DNA of 64,000 nt from Bradyrhizobium sp. Gha (GCF_900113735.1 NZ_FOQM01000029.1:43793-107792), one strand, 5' to 3'; counted from the first letter of the stretch, positions 52,901-61,709 are shown. Notes: generated from the sequence alone by a model not told the origin. Translations and numbers: made by a program.

Positions 52901-53112
52901 TTCAGCTCACCGAGAGCTGCGCCATCCGCCCCGGCGAGGGAATGCGGGCGCCTGAGCGTCTGTGCGAGCGATGCTCCGCATCCACCGCAAAAGGCCGAAC
53001 CAGACGGGTTGATATGGCTGCAAGCAGGGCATCTCAGCGGCAAGGGGGCGCCGCAGCCATGACAGAAACGGTTCGTCGCTGGATTGTGACCACCGCACCG
53101 CTCACAAAGCAT
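49924..53112 (-). CDS. Zinc-ribbon / class III cyclase / ATPase / TPR-like protein
   Basis: A protein of 1062 residues from the ATG at 53112, preceded by GAGGG. Two zinc ribbons come first: CERCGGHNPATNRFCHGCG and CPACSHINPSGSAFCGGCG. A class III adenylate/guanylate cyclase domain follows (about 70-250) with VTVLFADLVSSTEMVAGL (first metal Asp), DGTVVRTLGDGILAFFGAPR (second Asp) and IRIGLHSGEIV. An AAA/NACHT-like ATPase has Walker A GIVGAPGTGKSRL (about 300) and VVIIEDLHWLDQVSEEF. The C-terminal 500 residues are helical repeats of TPR type. It lacks the LuxR output domain seen in some relatives. Probably a signalling protein making cAMP under control of the repeat region. Confidence 0.88.
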   Translation of the reverse strand: MLCERCGGHNPATNRFCHGCGAPLPLRCPACSHINPSGSAFCGGCGASLAQTLRRPHSLAGADGAALGELKQVTVLFADLVSSTEMVAGLTAEGAMQRLKPALDTMCDSVERFDGTVVRTLGDGILAFFGAPRAQEGHALLACEAALAMRDAFRAREDAMSIRIGLHSGEIVADAPLLETLTEPGAYGLTIHLASRLPANADSGEICLTEDTYRLVRSFCDVGSLGRRRLRGLAEPIELYLLKSLKPAVASQQFRGVTLATFRGRDREMMLLQRTLAAVETERSRVTGIVGAPGTGKSRLCFEFAEWCRSRFIPVFEARAQPYGAASPLQPVLEFLRSTYFNISPEDDPDVAVKQIATHLTELGSTFEADLGLVCDFLGVKHGQGPPSWLNPKARNARLLDIVRHMVRQRGALASVVIIEDLHWLDQVSEEFVATVVDAVIGTKTVLIVNFRPTYFASWMQGPQYQQIELAELSPTNTHELVDELLGQRQELSDVRRRIAERSGGNPFFAEELIRSLFEHVATVGKPGDYQPGLPSNSDGLPATVQAVIQARIDRLTATERDLLHIAAIIGKEFQLAVLQTVANLPPLEMEATLVRLCTAEMLQPRGGQDGQSYSFRHPLIQEVAYSTQLRARRSILHSRVARAIERFYPERLDEFSALLSHHFEEAGETHGAAEYAARAARWIGSTSPAQAIKHWHKVRGLLAGESRSATRDKLVIVANSQIAWLGWREGMTSEQAKPFIREALEWARDIDDSMIPMLLFVEGRIAGASGGQADAYVTAVKEALALSESRQDSGRTATLNASLSQAYGWAGLLKEALAANDAALAGVSSVADFDHQFLGYKVEHWIIALRGRILARLGSFDEARRCFDRILTIEPALIDPTVQFIANQGYVDLAWCVGDAGIAIAHAQRVLDLATRQASPYLRAYSLVCMGIAHGVAGNYRAAIQSLSEGVDFVRAARVAMEIEPEMLANIAEYQLRSGEWEASIEKAKEAIDIAKDRHTRLPECRAMITLAAAYAASEDPDRSEEAAMLVARAEAAIEATGASIYRRLLEEARRQLSLRA

Positions 53113-54432
53113 GTAGCCCTCTGATGAGCTATCGACGGACCAGGAGGAAGCACCCGCATGAAATTTTGCGGCAGACCGCCGCCGGGCCGTCATCGTAACT
53201 CGATGGCACCACCTTTGAGCTGCCATCGCAACCCAATTATTGAGTTGGACTGCTGCGCAATATTAGAAGTTGCTCAGCTCGAACCCTCGCAAATAGGTCA
53301 CGAAGTACGGATGATCGCAGTAGTTCGCGCAAACTCCAGCAGTTGAACGATGAAATCAACTCACTATCGTGCTGCAGCGCATGACCAGAATGTAGTTGTG
53401 CGAACTTGTCTCAGGCGAGACAGACAGGAAGTTTCGGCTCCGACGTTCATAAACGCCTTCAAAATTGAGATCCAGGTGCCGCCGAGAGGCCACTCGGCCA
53501 AGCTCCAGGCGAGCAAGCCGACAGCAGGGCGGGGCTGCCGGGCGCGCACGGAATGAACGCCAAATCTATCTTGGCTCCCGCGACGACTGGCAGAGGTCGC
53601 TGAGCACCGCGGGGCCGTTCGACCCATTGTCCGAGCGGCGCAATTTCGGAAGGCATCGCGCTGGTTTCGCGACGGATCTGCAAAATCATCGGGACGGTGA
53701 AGATAGGTAAATTCTGACTTTGAAGCGTGCGGTCACTAAATGACTAAATGAGGCGCGCCGTGAGAAGCAAAAGACAGCCACCTATATCTTTTAATGGTAA
53801 AGGGCGGTTACTGGTAAGGGCGGTCTTCGATATCCCGTTCGTAAACGACGAGTTCGCTACTGAATTGGCTGTACTTGGGCTGGCGGTGCGGGAGCCAGGG
53901 TGAGGGGACACGAAGCACGGGAAATCACCACGGTCCATCAGACCGCTGTCTTCGTCACGCTAGATTGTCCGAGGGTATTCAGGCGGGGACGCGACGCCAG
54001 GGGCCTTTCATCCGGTCCAGGGCAAATTCCATCCGGTACGGCTTGCCATCACCGAAGGGCACCAGCGCGAGGTGGAGCACCAGCCCGGCGATTACTGACG
54101 CGCCCCTCGAGTTCATGATGACAGAAGATCGCGGTTCGTGATCGTGCTGTAGCCGAGCAAAAAAACTGAGAGGGCTGTGGCCAGCGGTTTTACTGAAAGG
54201 CCGAGCCCGAAGAAGGTCAGAGGATATCCACTCCTCCAGACCTGAACGACCACGTCATTGGATGATTTGGGGTTTCCTACAACTTAGTGGAAAGCTTGCG
54301 TGACAATCTACGGTGACAAGCTACGAATGAGTGCCATTCCGGGAATGGCGGACGAGAGAGGGCTCATTGTCGGGCAGGGGAGACGGCAACTCAGGTAATG
54401 TGCTTGACCTGGTGAGGGCAATTAGGCGCTGA
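53113..54432. other. Long gene-poor region
   Basis: About 1.3 kb without an intact gene. Only a short remnant near 53980-54090 (-) is suggestive. Confidence 0.4.
53979..54093 (-). pseudogene. C-terminal remnant of an unidentified protein gene
   Basis: The frame IAGLVLHLALVPFGDGKPYR, MEFALDRMKGPWRRVPA then stop has protein-like amphipathic strands resembling the end of a small secreted or lumenal protein. No start is present and the upstream sequence is out of frame. Confidence 0.3.
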
Positions 54433-54717
54433 ATGGCAGAGCAAATAAGCGTTTTCTTCTACGGACTTTCATTACCTCTCGAAGCCAATGGGCTGCGTCA
54501 ATCGAAGGTTAGGCAGGCTCATGTCCAGCCTTTTGAAATGAGGCTTGGTGAACGCGCCACGCTCGTCCTAGCGGAGGAGCTGGCAGCCCGTCGCCCTTTC
54601 TATGCCGCTGGCTTAAGGCCGCCGAGTGAGGCCTTCATGTTCGGCGAACAAATCTCACATCTAAACCGCCCTACTCTAGAGCCTTGGTCTGCGCCCTTCC
54701 AAGGCGGCGGCCTCTAA
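54433..54717 (+). pseudogene. Gamma-glutamylcyclotransferase-like N-terminal fragment
   Basis: MAEQISVFFYGLSLPLEANG, then VRQAHVQPFEMRLGERATLV resembles the opening of the gamma-glutamylcyclotransferase fold (FFYG substrate-binding loop, RIG-x-RATLV). After about 50 residues similarity ends and the rest (PPSEAFMFGEQISHLNRP) looks unrelated. The frame closes at 94 residues, too short for the enzyme. Confidence 0.5.
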
Positions 54718-54915
54718 CGCAGCGTCGATTGTCGTAAACCGCGTTCTCTCGCTCTCGCGCTTAGGAGACAATCTCAATGCCTTGGTGATTAGCCACATGC
54801 TGCTAGTGCAGCCAGCGCATTCATAAAGCTTTAGCTCGACGCCTTCAGCGACGGGAAAAAGTGCCTTTAGCACTCTAGGTTGGCAGCAACTTATGCAGCC
54901 CGCTTCGCCGTGCAC
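54676..54915 (-). CDS. Small zinc-finger protein (79 aa)
   Basis: A GTG start at 54915 has GGGAGG at good spacing. HGEAGCISCCQPRVLKALFP, then VELKLYECAGCTSSMWLITK, gives two Cys pairs (CISC and CAGC) spaced as in zinc ribbons; the tail is basic. Similar small zinc-ribbon proteins are frequent in Bradyrhizobium. The function is unknown. Its 3' end overlaps the convergent fragment above. Confidence 0.5.
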   Translation of the reverse strand: MHGEAGCISCCQPRVLKALFPVAEGVELKLYECAGCTSSMWLITKALRLSPKRESERTRFTTIDAALEAAALEGRRPRL

Positions 54916-55105
54916 GCTCGCCTCCCTATAAGCATTCCGGCATCCAACAAGAAGCCAGAGTCTAGCGTTAGAGGCAACGGCAGCGAGTGGAATATTGGAA
55001 GGCGTGGTTAAGAGGCCACAGAAACGCACGGCCTGCCGATTTCCGATAGTCGGCAGTATTCGACCGGTGGTGCACCCGCTTTCCAAGAAACTTACTCTGC
55101 CCGCA

Positions 55106-55264
55106 ATGACGAGAAGCAATGCACCGATCCTTATTTGCAAGGAATGCAGCAGACCTATGGATTACCTTGCAGTGCTGCCACACGTAGCAAAACTGCCCGC
55201 CATATACGTCTATAGATGCTTGCCCTGCCGGAGGATCGACAGGATTACCATTCCGCCCAGATAG
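55106..55264 (+). CDS. Small zinc-ribbon protein (52 aa)
   Basis: MTRSNAPILICKECSRPMDY, LAVLPHVAKLPAIYVYRCLP and CRRIDRITIPPR. Two CxxC pairs (CKEC, CLPC) form a probable zinc ribbon. I recall this family as common small Bradyrhizobium proteins. The ribosome-binding site is weak. Confidence 0.55.
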   Translation: MTRSNAPILICKECSRPMDYLAVLPHVAKLPAIYVYRCLPCRRIDRITIPPR

Positions 55265-55563
55265 ATCGCGCGCGCTGATTTGGCCCAGGAACCAGTTCGG
55301 CAGAGTCCCGTTCACATCAATGACGTTCACTGTCGAAATCTACGGGACGGCGTTAAACGGTTCGGAGGTCAGTCAGTTTCTCCCAAAGCGGCGGCGATGT
55401 TGTCCGCGCCTATCTGTGCGTGAACCTCGCCGGCGTGAACTCATCTTCCGCGAAGCTGTCGTACCGAACCGACGCTCCCCTTGATCGTGGAGGCGCGGCC
55501 ACCGACGCTCGCTGATGAGATTCGTAGCGGCATCCCGATGAGTGTCCCAAGCAGACCTGCGAG

Positions 55564-55761
55564 TCAACCAAGCGAGACCGCCTGCGCCACCATCAGGCCG
55601 GCCCCGAGGATGCAGATTAGGCCAGCAAAAAGCTCAAAGACCGACGGTCCGGGGCGGCCCAGCGCTAGCAGCGCGAGGATGGTCGCGCTGCCAAGCCGAA
55701 TGCCCTGTGGCGTGAGGCTATCCCATCCAATAATGTCCCAGCCGACCGAAGGAAGACTCAT
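55564..55761 (-). CDS. Small hydrophobic membrane protein (65 aa)
   Basis: The ATG at 55761 follows AGGAGGCAGG. MSLPSVGWDIIGWDSLTPQG, then LGSATILALLALGRPGPSVF and ELFAGLICILGAGLMVAQAV predicts two membrane helices. No family is recognised. The good ribosome-binding site is the main support. Confidence 0.6.
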   Translation of the reverse strand: MSLPSVGWDIIGWDSLTPQGIRLGSATILALLALGRPGPSVFELFAGLICILGAGLMVAQAVSLG

Positions 55762-55925
55762 TCCTGCCTCCTGTATTTGAACTTTCTGTTCCCCGGATTT
55801 CTGTGCACGCAAAGCCTATGACGGCGAGGATAGCGCGTGTCGAATGGGAAGCGGCGGCGATCTCATCGCAAGAGGCATTGCTAACGGCCGGCACCGCCGA
55901 ATGCTGCGGCAAACGGAAACAAAAG

Positions 55926-55948
55926 AGGCCGCCTTACCGAGGCGGCCT
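55926..55948 (-). terminator. Intrinsic terminator on the - strand
   Basis: AGGCCGCC at 55926-55933 pairs with GGCGGCCT at 55941-55948. Read on the - strand the stem is followed by CTTTTGTTT. It lies about 30 bp after the stop of the small - strand gene at 55979. Confidence 0.7.
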
Positions 55949-55978
55949 GACTGCCGTCACCTCCGCTATAGGATGGCG

Positions 55979-56161
55979 TCACGATGCTCGCGATACCTTC
56001 ACCTCTGTGGTGGGCCTTTCCTCGCCGAAAGTGGCCATCCCCTGATATGCACATCGGAGAATGCTTGTAACCGGTTCAACCGCAACCTTACGCCGGTGGA
56101 CGATACGGATATGCGCACCGCGTATGGTCCGCCAGCTGTGGGAAATCCTAATCCGAGTCAT
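55979..56161 (-). CDS. Small basic protein (60 aa), hypothetical
   Basis: MTRIRISHSWRTIRGAHIRI then VHRRKVAVEPVTSILRCAYQ and GMATFGEERPTTEVKVSRAS. No domain is recognised. Support comes from a downstream intrinsic terminator in the same direction at a distance of about 30 bp. Confidence 0.4.
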   Translation of the reverse strand: MTRIRISHSWRTIRGAHIRIVHRRKVAVEPVTSILRCAYQGMATFGEERPTTEVKVSRAS

Positions 56162-56596
56162 TTAACCTCCGAGGTTCAATGAATAGTGACGGTTGGCTCA
56201 GCAGCGTGCCTTCCAACTCACGCCTGGGATAGCCGATCCGAGGGTCAATGACCGTGATGCGCGTCACTGGAACTTCGAGGAGCGAATTGGCTCATGACTT
56301 GTAGCACTAGACCGCTGGGACGTCGGTGAGCTCGGCGGCCGGCACTCTCAGCGTTTATGCTGCACAAATCGACGCGGACATGTTTTAGCGGATTCGGATG
56401 CTCGCTAGCGATCAATACGGCCGAGCGGCGTTCGCTGGGACGTCTCAACCACGAAAAGCCGGTCAACCATCGCGCGGCAAGGCAGCGAACAAGCACGCGG
56501 CTTTTTGCAACATGTGACGATGATCACGGACCTGACGCACGATCTATAGGATTGTCGCGTCTATCAGTTCCTTGCGGTTCTTCGAGGGAGCACACT
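56162..56596. other. Intergenic region, no gene seen
   Basis: Short frames only; nothing recognised. Confidence 0.4.
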
Positions 56597-56752
56597 ATGA
56601 GCGTCGTGATTCAAAGACTTAGCGGCCGGTGGCACCTCGTCGTCGGGTCGTGCCAGCTCCGAACACCTTTCCTTGAGACTCAGGACCGAGAGCGGGTCGT
56701 TACGTACGCCCGGCGAATCTACCCTGGTGCCAAAATCTTCGAACGCAGCTGA
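56597..56752 (+). CDS. Small hypothetical protein (51 aa)
   Basis: The ATG at 56597 follows GAGGGAG at correct spacing. MSVVIQRLSGRWHLVVGSCQ, then RERVVTYARRIYPGAKIFER. A beta-hairpin plus helix of about 50 residues, reminiscent of DUF2188-like short proteins, though I am not certain. A single gene between non-coding stretches. Confidence 0.5.
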   Translation: MSVVIQRLSGRWHLVVGSCQLRTPFLETQDRERVVTYARRIYPGAKIFERS

Positions 56753-56875
56753 TCTCAAAGCAACGCACTCGAACGGATGCTATCCGGTAGTTGAGTGATT
56801 GGCAGGCGCGCAGAAGATTGTGTCGAGCTTCTATCGAGAAATGTCCCGGACGCGCCGCGAGGTGTGCAGACGAGA

Positions 56876-58183
56876 TCACGGAGCGACGCTCTCGCGCAAT
56901 CGGCGGAGCTGGGACCGGAGCCGTTCGCAGCCTAATTCCCTCTCGAAAGTGGTGATCGCCTGAAGCGTAGGTTCAGCGCGCAGGCTCTGCAACCGTGCCA
57001 TGTCGCGGGTGCAAGAATCTTCGGAACGGACAGACTCATTCTGTGCCTGCTGCTTCGGAGCCGCTTGCGGCGCCGCATTTCCGCTAGAAGGCAGAGCGGT
57101 ATTACCAACAATACTCTCAAACAGACGCTGTACTTGTGGACGCAGCCGCTTGCAGGTGACCTCGCTTTGGAAGTTGGTGATCTCGTCTGGTGCAGGGGTG
57201 GCGCGCAGACGTGCCAGCCTCGCTTCGTCGCGGACACAGGGATCCGTGATTTCAGGGGGCGCCTGCGCCGGAGCCGGCGGCTTGGGAAGTTCCGCCTTCA
57301 GCGCCGGTGGCGCGCTTGGCTGCATTGGATTGACGGCGACCGGCTTCGCGAGGGTCGGCGCCGAAACCGGCGGAGCGGGCGGCGGTACTGGCGCTACATT
57401 TGCTGTACCAAACTGCGGCACCAAGGCGATGGTGGCACCGCCGAGAGAACCGTAGATGAACGGCTCCTGCCGTCCACCGGTCATGGCGATGACCTCATCG
57501 CGCACGCGGCCAAGCGCGATCCGAATGTCGATGCCGGGCTCAGCAAGGTGTCGGAGCAGAGCGGTTGCGTAGGGACTATTCACGCCGTCGCCATCATAAG
57601 AAATCGACCCTGCCTTCGCCGCGAAGGCCACCAGCGTGTCGGCGCTGATTTCATCCAGCTTCGCGAGGCCGCCTCTCGTCGGCGACCGGCTTGCGGACCG
57701 CAACTTGGCCGCAAAGGGGTTGTCGCGACAGGCGTCGAGCAGTATCAAGCGCAGGCGGCGTACCGGTTGCAGCGCCCAGATGATGCGATCGAGCGCGATA
57801 GCCTCGTCGTCGACGTCGTAGTCGTGGCTCAGCTTGGCATCCATCGGGATCAGATAATTCACGCCGCCGATCTCGATGCCGTGGCCGGCGTAATAGACCA
57901 CCGCCACATCGGCATTCTCCGCAGTGATGAGGAACTCGCGTACAGTGCGCTTGAAGTCGACGACGCCGAGATCGTTACGTGCAATGACGACGTCGAAACC
58001 GATAGATTTGAACAGCGCTGCAATCGCTTTGGAGTCGTTGCCGGTATTGGGCAGCGGCGGTGCGTTCGTATAGGAGGAGATTCCGACCACCAGCGCGACC
58101 CGACGCTCCGCTGCGGCCGCATCCGCGAACATCGCGCTGATGATGAGGCAGAGGACGTGGATCAAGAGCCGGTGCGGTTTCAT
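56876..58183 (-). CDS. Secreted caspase-like protease (peptidase C14 type)
   Basis: A protein of 435 residues. Signal peptide MKPHRLLIHVLCLIISAMFA with cleavage expected after ADAAAA. The caspase fold follows: RRVALVVGISSYTNAPPLPN, the catalytic His in VVYYAGHGIEIGG (about 101) and Cys in LILLDACRDNPF (about 152). After a Pro/Ala-rich linker (about 270-330) two similar modules each begin with a CxRDxARL pattern (DPCVRDEARLARLR and DSCTRDMARLQSLR), probably a repeat interacting with cell wall or partner proteins. It is co-transcribed with the DUF4399 gene upstream (7-bp gap). Such orthocaspases are periplasmic in Bradyrhizobium-like bacteria; targets are unknown. Confidence 0.88.
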   Translation of the reverse strand: MKPHRLLIHVLCLIISAMFADAAAAERRVALVVGISSYTNAPPLPNTGNDSKAIAALFKSIGFDVVIARNDLGVVDFKRTVREFLITAENADVAVVYYAGHGIEIGGVNYLIPMDAKLSHDYDVDDEAIALDRIIWALQPVRRLRLILLDACRDNPFAAKLRSASRSPTRGGLAKLDEISADTLVAFAAKAGSISYDGDGVNSPYATALLRHLAEPGIDIRIALGRVRDEVIAMTGGRQEPFIYGSLGGATIALVPQFGTANVAPVPPPAPPVSAPTLAKPVAVNPMQPSAPPALKAELPKPPAPAQAPPEITDPCVRDEARLARLRATPAPDEITNFQSEVTCKRLRPQVQRLFESIVGNTALPSSGNAAPQAAPKQQAQNESVRSEDSCTRDMARLQSLRAEPTLQAITTFERELGCERLRSQLRRLRESVAP

Positions 58184-58190
58184 CGTTGCA

Positions 58191-59099
58191 TCACAATCCG
58201 TAACTCCGCCAGGGGCGATGGCGGTGCTTGCGCTTTTTCGGCGGCAGACCGTTCTCCGTCACGGTGACGTTGATGACATCGGAGAACACCGGTGGATCGT
58301 GCGGCACGTGTTGAAAATCAGCGAACAAAAGGCGCAACTTGTGCTGGCCGATCGGGAGCGTGATCTTCGCTTCGGTCTGGCCAGCGCCGAAGTGCAGGTG
58401 GTTGAAGTCGTTTGGGATTGGTTGGTCGAGTGGAGGCAACTCGGCATCCACTAGCAAATGATGATGGCCGGTGTTGGGTTTGTCGAAGCCCGCCGGCGCC
58501 ACGCCCATGTTCAACAAGCCGAAGCGGATAACCGGGTTCGGAGAAATATAGGAGCCGTTCTTTGGATAGATGAAATAAACCTTCGCGTCCTTGGGCGAGG
58601 AACGGCGTCCACCCGCCGCAGGGGTTGCTTGCGCCGCCGCGGGGCTGGTTTGGTCAGCTACCTTGACCTTGATCCGCTCGGAGATCACCGGCGGCGAATG
58701 CGGGACGTGATTTTTATCGGCGAACACCAGCTGCAAAGTGTGCTCACCGGGGGCCATCGAAATCTCTGCCTCGGTCTGTCCGGCCCCGAAATGGAGGTGC
58801 TGGAAATCGTTAGGAATTTCAGCATTCAGCGCGGGCGTGGGCGAGTCGATGATCAAATGATGGTGACCACTGTTGGCGCGGTCCGAACCTGCCGGAGCAA
58901 CGCCCATGCCGTGCAGGCCAAAATGTAGAGTGGTCTTGGTTGGCAGGGTGTCGCCATCCTTCAAGCCGATGAAATAGACGGCCGCCCCTGGCGGCGAGGG
59001 CGTTGGTCCGCCCGACTGAGCTTGAGCCTGTGCGGCGTGCCAGTGCATCAAGCCGCCGATAAATGGAACCAGAACCGATATTAGCAAACGTTGCATCAT
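58191..59099 (-). CDS. Secreted protein with two DUF4399 domains
   Basis: A protein of 302 residues. I take the ATG at 59099, which gives a signal peptide (MMQRLLISVLVPFIGGLMHW up to AQAQAQ). Two copies of the DUF4399 module follow, each with a VYFI...P..G/D start, FGL-x-x-MGVAPAG, GHHHLIID or GHHHLLVD and HLHFGAGQTEA. The HHH and HLHF residues could bind metal. DUF4399 proteins are periplasmic and of unknown function. Tandem duplication within one polypeptide is less usual. It heads the operon with the caspase gene. Confidence 0.85.
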   Translation of the reverse strand: MMQRLLISVLVPFIGGLMHWHAAQAQAQSGGPTPSPPGAAVYFIGLKDGDTLPTKTTLHFGLHGMGVAPAGSDRANSGHHHLIIDSPTPALNAEIPNDFQHLHFGAGQTEAEISMAPGEHTLQLVFADKNHVPHSPPVISERIKVKVADQTSPAAAQATPAAGGRRSSPKDAKVYFIYPKNGSYISPNPVIRFGLLNMGVAPAGFDKPNTGHHHLLVDAELPPLDQPIPNDFNHLHFGAGQTEAKITLPIGQHKLRLLFADFQHVPHDPPVFSDVINVTVTENGLPPKKRKHRHRPWRSYGL

Positions 59100-59358
59100 C
59101 GCAATCTTCCCAATGGATAGACCACAATCTGGACCACAGGAGCCGCGGGAATCTGAAATAAGCTGCAACTATCGAAATTAGGCCGTCCCACCCAAAGCGG
59201 GACGAGCCTGAAACGATATCCCTTTGCTCGCCAATGTAAACCACAATCGAGCGGGGCGACTGTCGCCTTGCCGGTCGCGGCCGAATGAAGCATGCTATGC
59301 GGCATTGAATGTGACGTGTGCATACTCCTGATCGTTCGAGTCGACCGGAGATCACAAG

Positions 59359-60231
59359 ATGAAATCCGCCGCCTTGTCTGTGATTTGTCTCACAGCACTA
59401 TTTGCAAGTACTGCTGCAATTGCCCAGCGGGGGCTAAGCAGCGGCCCATCTAGCGACCAATCATCAGCGCCATCCGACACCAGAGTGGCTCAACAACAGG
59501 GCGCCAGTGTGGATCCTGGAGAGTTGTTTCGCGATTGCGATAATTGCCCTGAGCTCGTGGTTGTGCCTCCGGGAGACTTTGTGATGGGATCCAATGACAC
59601 GCCCTATGAGAAGCCCGAGCACCTGATCCGCATTCCCAAGCCCTTCGCGATCGGGCGCCGCGAGGTGACGTTCGCGGAATGGGACCCGTGTGTCGATGCT
59701 GGCGCCTGCAAAGTCCGTCCCGAGGATCACGGTTGGGGTCGCGGCGACCGTCCAGTCATCAATGTCAGCTGGGAAGATACCAAGCTGTACGTCGCCTGGC
59801 TGTCGCAGAAGACCGGACAGAAATACCGTCTGCCCAGCGAAGCGGAGTGGGAGTATGCCGCGCGCGCGGGGACCAGAACACCGTTCTGGTGGGGCAAAGA
59901 GGCAGGCGTGGGTCATGCGCAGTGCGACGGGTGCGGAAGTCCGATCAAGCAGCAGGTCGTGCCAGTCGGCTCCTTCCGTCCGAATGGCTTTGGGCTCTAC
60001 GACACCTCCGGCAATGCTGCGGAGTGGGTCGAGGATTGCTGGAATGATTCCTATCGCAATGCGCCGAAGGACGCGTTGCCTTGGACGTCGGGCGACTGCC
60101 GCCTGCGGGTGCTGCGCGGCGGCAACTTCCTCAGCAAGGTCAGCGACGTCCGATCTTCGGCGCGATTTCGCTACGACGTTGATGTACGTTACTACGCCAA
60201 CGGCTTTCGCGTCGTGCGGGAGCTGCCGTAA
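59359..60231 (+). CDS. Secreted FGE-sulfatase (SUMF1) domain protein
   Basis: A protein of 290 residues with signal peptide MKSAALSVICLTALFASTAA. The SUMF1/EgtB-type C-type-lectin-like domain covers most of the rest: VVPPGDFVMGSNDTPYEKPE, IGRREVTFAEWDPCVDAGAC, PVINVSWEDTKLYVAWLSQK, YRLPSEAEWEYAARAGTRTP, NGFGLYDTSGNAAEWVEDCW, LRGGNFLSKVSDVRSSARFR. The catalytic Cys pair of true formylglycine-generating enzymes is not obvious in the expected place, so a binding role is more likely. Divergent from the caspase operon with a shared promoter region (59100-59358), and followed one base later by a small secreted protein gene. Confidence 0.88.
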   Translation: MKSAALSVICLTALFASTAAIAQRGLSSGPSSDQSSAPSDTRVAQQQGASVDPGELFRDCDNCPELVVVPPGDFVMGSNDTPYEKPEHLIRIPKPFAIGRREVTFAEWDPCVDAGACKVRPEDHGWGRGDRPVINVSWEDTKLYVAWLSQKTGQKYRLPSEAEWEYAARAGTRTPFWWGKEAGVGHAQCDGCGSPIKQQVVPVGSFRPNGFGLYDTSGNAAEWVEDCWNDSYRNAPKDALPWTSGDCRLRVLRGGNFLSKVSDVRSSARFRYDVDVRYYANGFRVVRELP

Positions 60232-60232
60232 T

Positions 60233-60664
60233 ATGCCGCGCCCCGACTTAAAGCGCGCGATCGTCGCGGCGATAGTTGTATCGTTTGGTGCAGCCACTGC
60301 CGCTCGGGCACAGTCCTACTCCGCGAGCGGGCAAATCGGCTATCTGCACGAATGGGAGATTACGGGTAATCTCGCGAAGACGGTTACGAGTCCAGGTACA
60401 GAATATTCAGGGACCATCACGCTGCGCCACGTCGGCCTGTGCAGCGTCAATGGCGCAGAGCAGAAGCAGGCGAGCATGCAGTTGAAAGTGTCGTACGGCC
60501 GGCTGGAAGGCATTTTGATCATGGATCAGGACCAATGCCGCATCGTTGCGTCCGGATCGGCAGGTGCGGGACTGTTGCGCTGCGGCAGCGGACAAGACGT
60601 CCCGATCAATCTCCTGATTGGCAAAGCGGTTGAGACCGAAGCAGCTGATCGCGCGCGATTTTAG
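60233..60664 (+). CDS. Small secreted protein, unknown
   Basis: A protein of 143 residues, starting one base after the SUMF1 gene stop. MPRPDLKRAIVAAIVVSFGA plus ATAARAQ is a signal peptide. The mature part is beta-rich (GQIGYLHEWEITGNLAKTVT, YSGTITLRHVGLCSVNGAEQ, ILIMDQDQCRIVASGSAG) with three to four Cys. Such proteins occur beside caspase/SUMF1 genes in Bradyrhizobium. Its function is unknown, and it probably acts with the upstream SUMF1-domain protein. Confidence 0.7.
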   Translation: MPRPDLKRAIVAAIVVSFGAATAARAQSYSASGQIGYLHEWEITGNLAKTVTSPGTEYSGTITLRHVGLCSVNGAEQKQASMQLKVSYGRLEGILIMDQDQCRIVASGSAGAGLLRCGSGQDVPINLLIGKAVETEAADRARF

Positions 60665-60887
60665 ATCGCCCCGATTCCGCAGTACTGCCCGCTCGCCGTG
60701 CGACAGTGCGCTACTGCTATGACGCCAACGCTGCGCCAACACACGCTCCATCGGCCGCTGGGCGACAGAAGTGCCGTTGGGCGATCATCGCTCCGGCGAA
60801 GGCCCGCCGAATGATTGCTGTCGTTATCGCATCCGCCCCCTGACAAAGAAGCAGGAATGATGGCCACTGTAGGAGCATGGCATCCTC

Positions 60888-61121
60888 TCAATGCGGCCTA
60901 CCGACCACGAATGCGAACGGCAGAATGAAAAGCTCCTCGCCAGCCTCATCGCTGACATGCAGGGCCCACTGGCGCCAATCTTCCAGGTTGGCGGCTGTGA
61001 CGAGGGATCGCACCCTGCGGGTGGCCTCCTCACACGCCTCGATCAGGTCGGATACGAATGTACCGCGACGATCCATCAGTACTCCTTTAGCGTTCGAGCA
61101 ATGGAAATAGACCTGAGTCAT
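60888..61121 (-). CDS. DUF6894-like small protein
   Basis: A protein of 77 residues: MTQVYFHCSNAKGVLMDRRG, then LIEACEEATRRVRSLVTAAN and DWRQWALHVSDEAGEELFIL with PFAFVVGRPH. The pattern (YFH-x-x-x...D..G, helix, DWR-x-W-x-LHVSD, LPF) matches the DUF6894 family, widespread as many paralogues in Bradyrhizobium. Function unknown. Confidence 0.75.
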   Translation of the reverse strand: MTQVYFHCSNAKGVLMDRRGTFVSDLIEACEEATRRVRSLVTAANLEDWRQWALHVSDEAGEELFILPFAFVVGRPH

Positions 61122-61709
61122 GTATGCCTCCTTGGAAAATCCGGGTGAGCAAGCTCAACCTTGCATGTCGAAGTCATATGAGGCCGCAAAGCGGATTGTC
61201 CGTGATCATCCGCACATTGTACGGATTGCTAGGCTCGCGGGCCTCGATCGGGTCCGAGGCAGGGATCCAGGTTTAGCGCTGAGCCGGCGCAAGCCATGCT
61301 TGCGCCGCCGGCAGCCGAAGTGTCCGCGCCAGCTGTCTACCCTGCTACATCCAGTTTGGGCTCGGGCTGCCCGCCGCCGCTGGAAGCCGGTACGTGCCGG
61401 CAGAGGGGGTAACAGAACGCGGCATCGATTTTTTAGTGCTTGCAATACGACAGAGGGAGGAGGCCAGCCTAGGACGGTACCTCGCGGCCATATCTTTCGC
61501 GATCGTCGCGGCTGCTTGCGCCGGCGAACTGGATTGCGTTCCGCGACATTCTGGCTCTCAGCATGCGGCAATGCCTTTCACGGCGTCGGCCGGACGGGCC
61601 TTCTAGCAGCCGTCTGCCGTGCGCGCGGCTCATCTTTCCGCGCCTCCAGCCGCATTCCGCCGATGGTATCGAACTCGCGCGCCGCCAATGGTACGGCGAT
61701 TGCCGCCCC
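61122..61709. other. Region upstream of the leader peptide array
   Basis: No gene supported. Frames beginning MSKSYEAAKRIVRDHPHIVR at 61162 show a plausible helix but then become low-complexity Arg-rich. Confidence 0.35.

Noticed and set aside
56932..58267. Long + strand frames opposite the caspase gene
   Set aside because: Shadows of the caspase coding frame in high-GC DNA; the - strand product has a signal peptide and catalytic residues.
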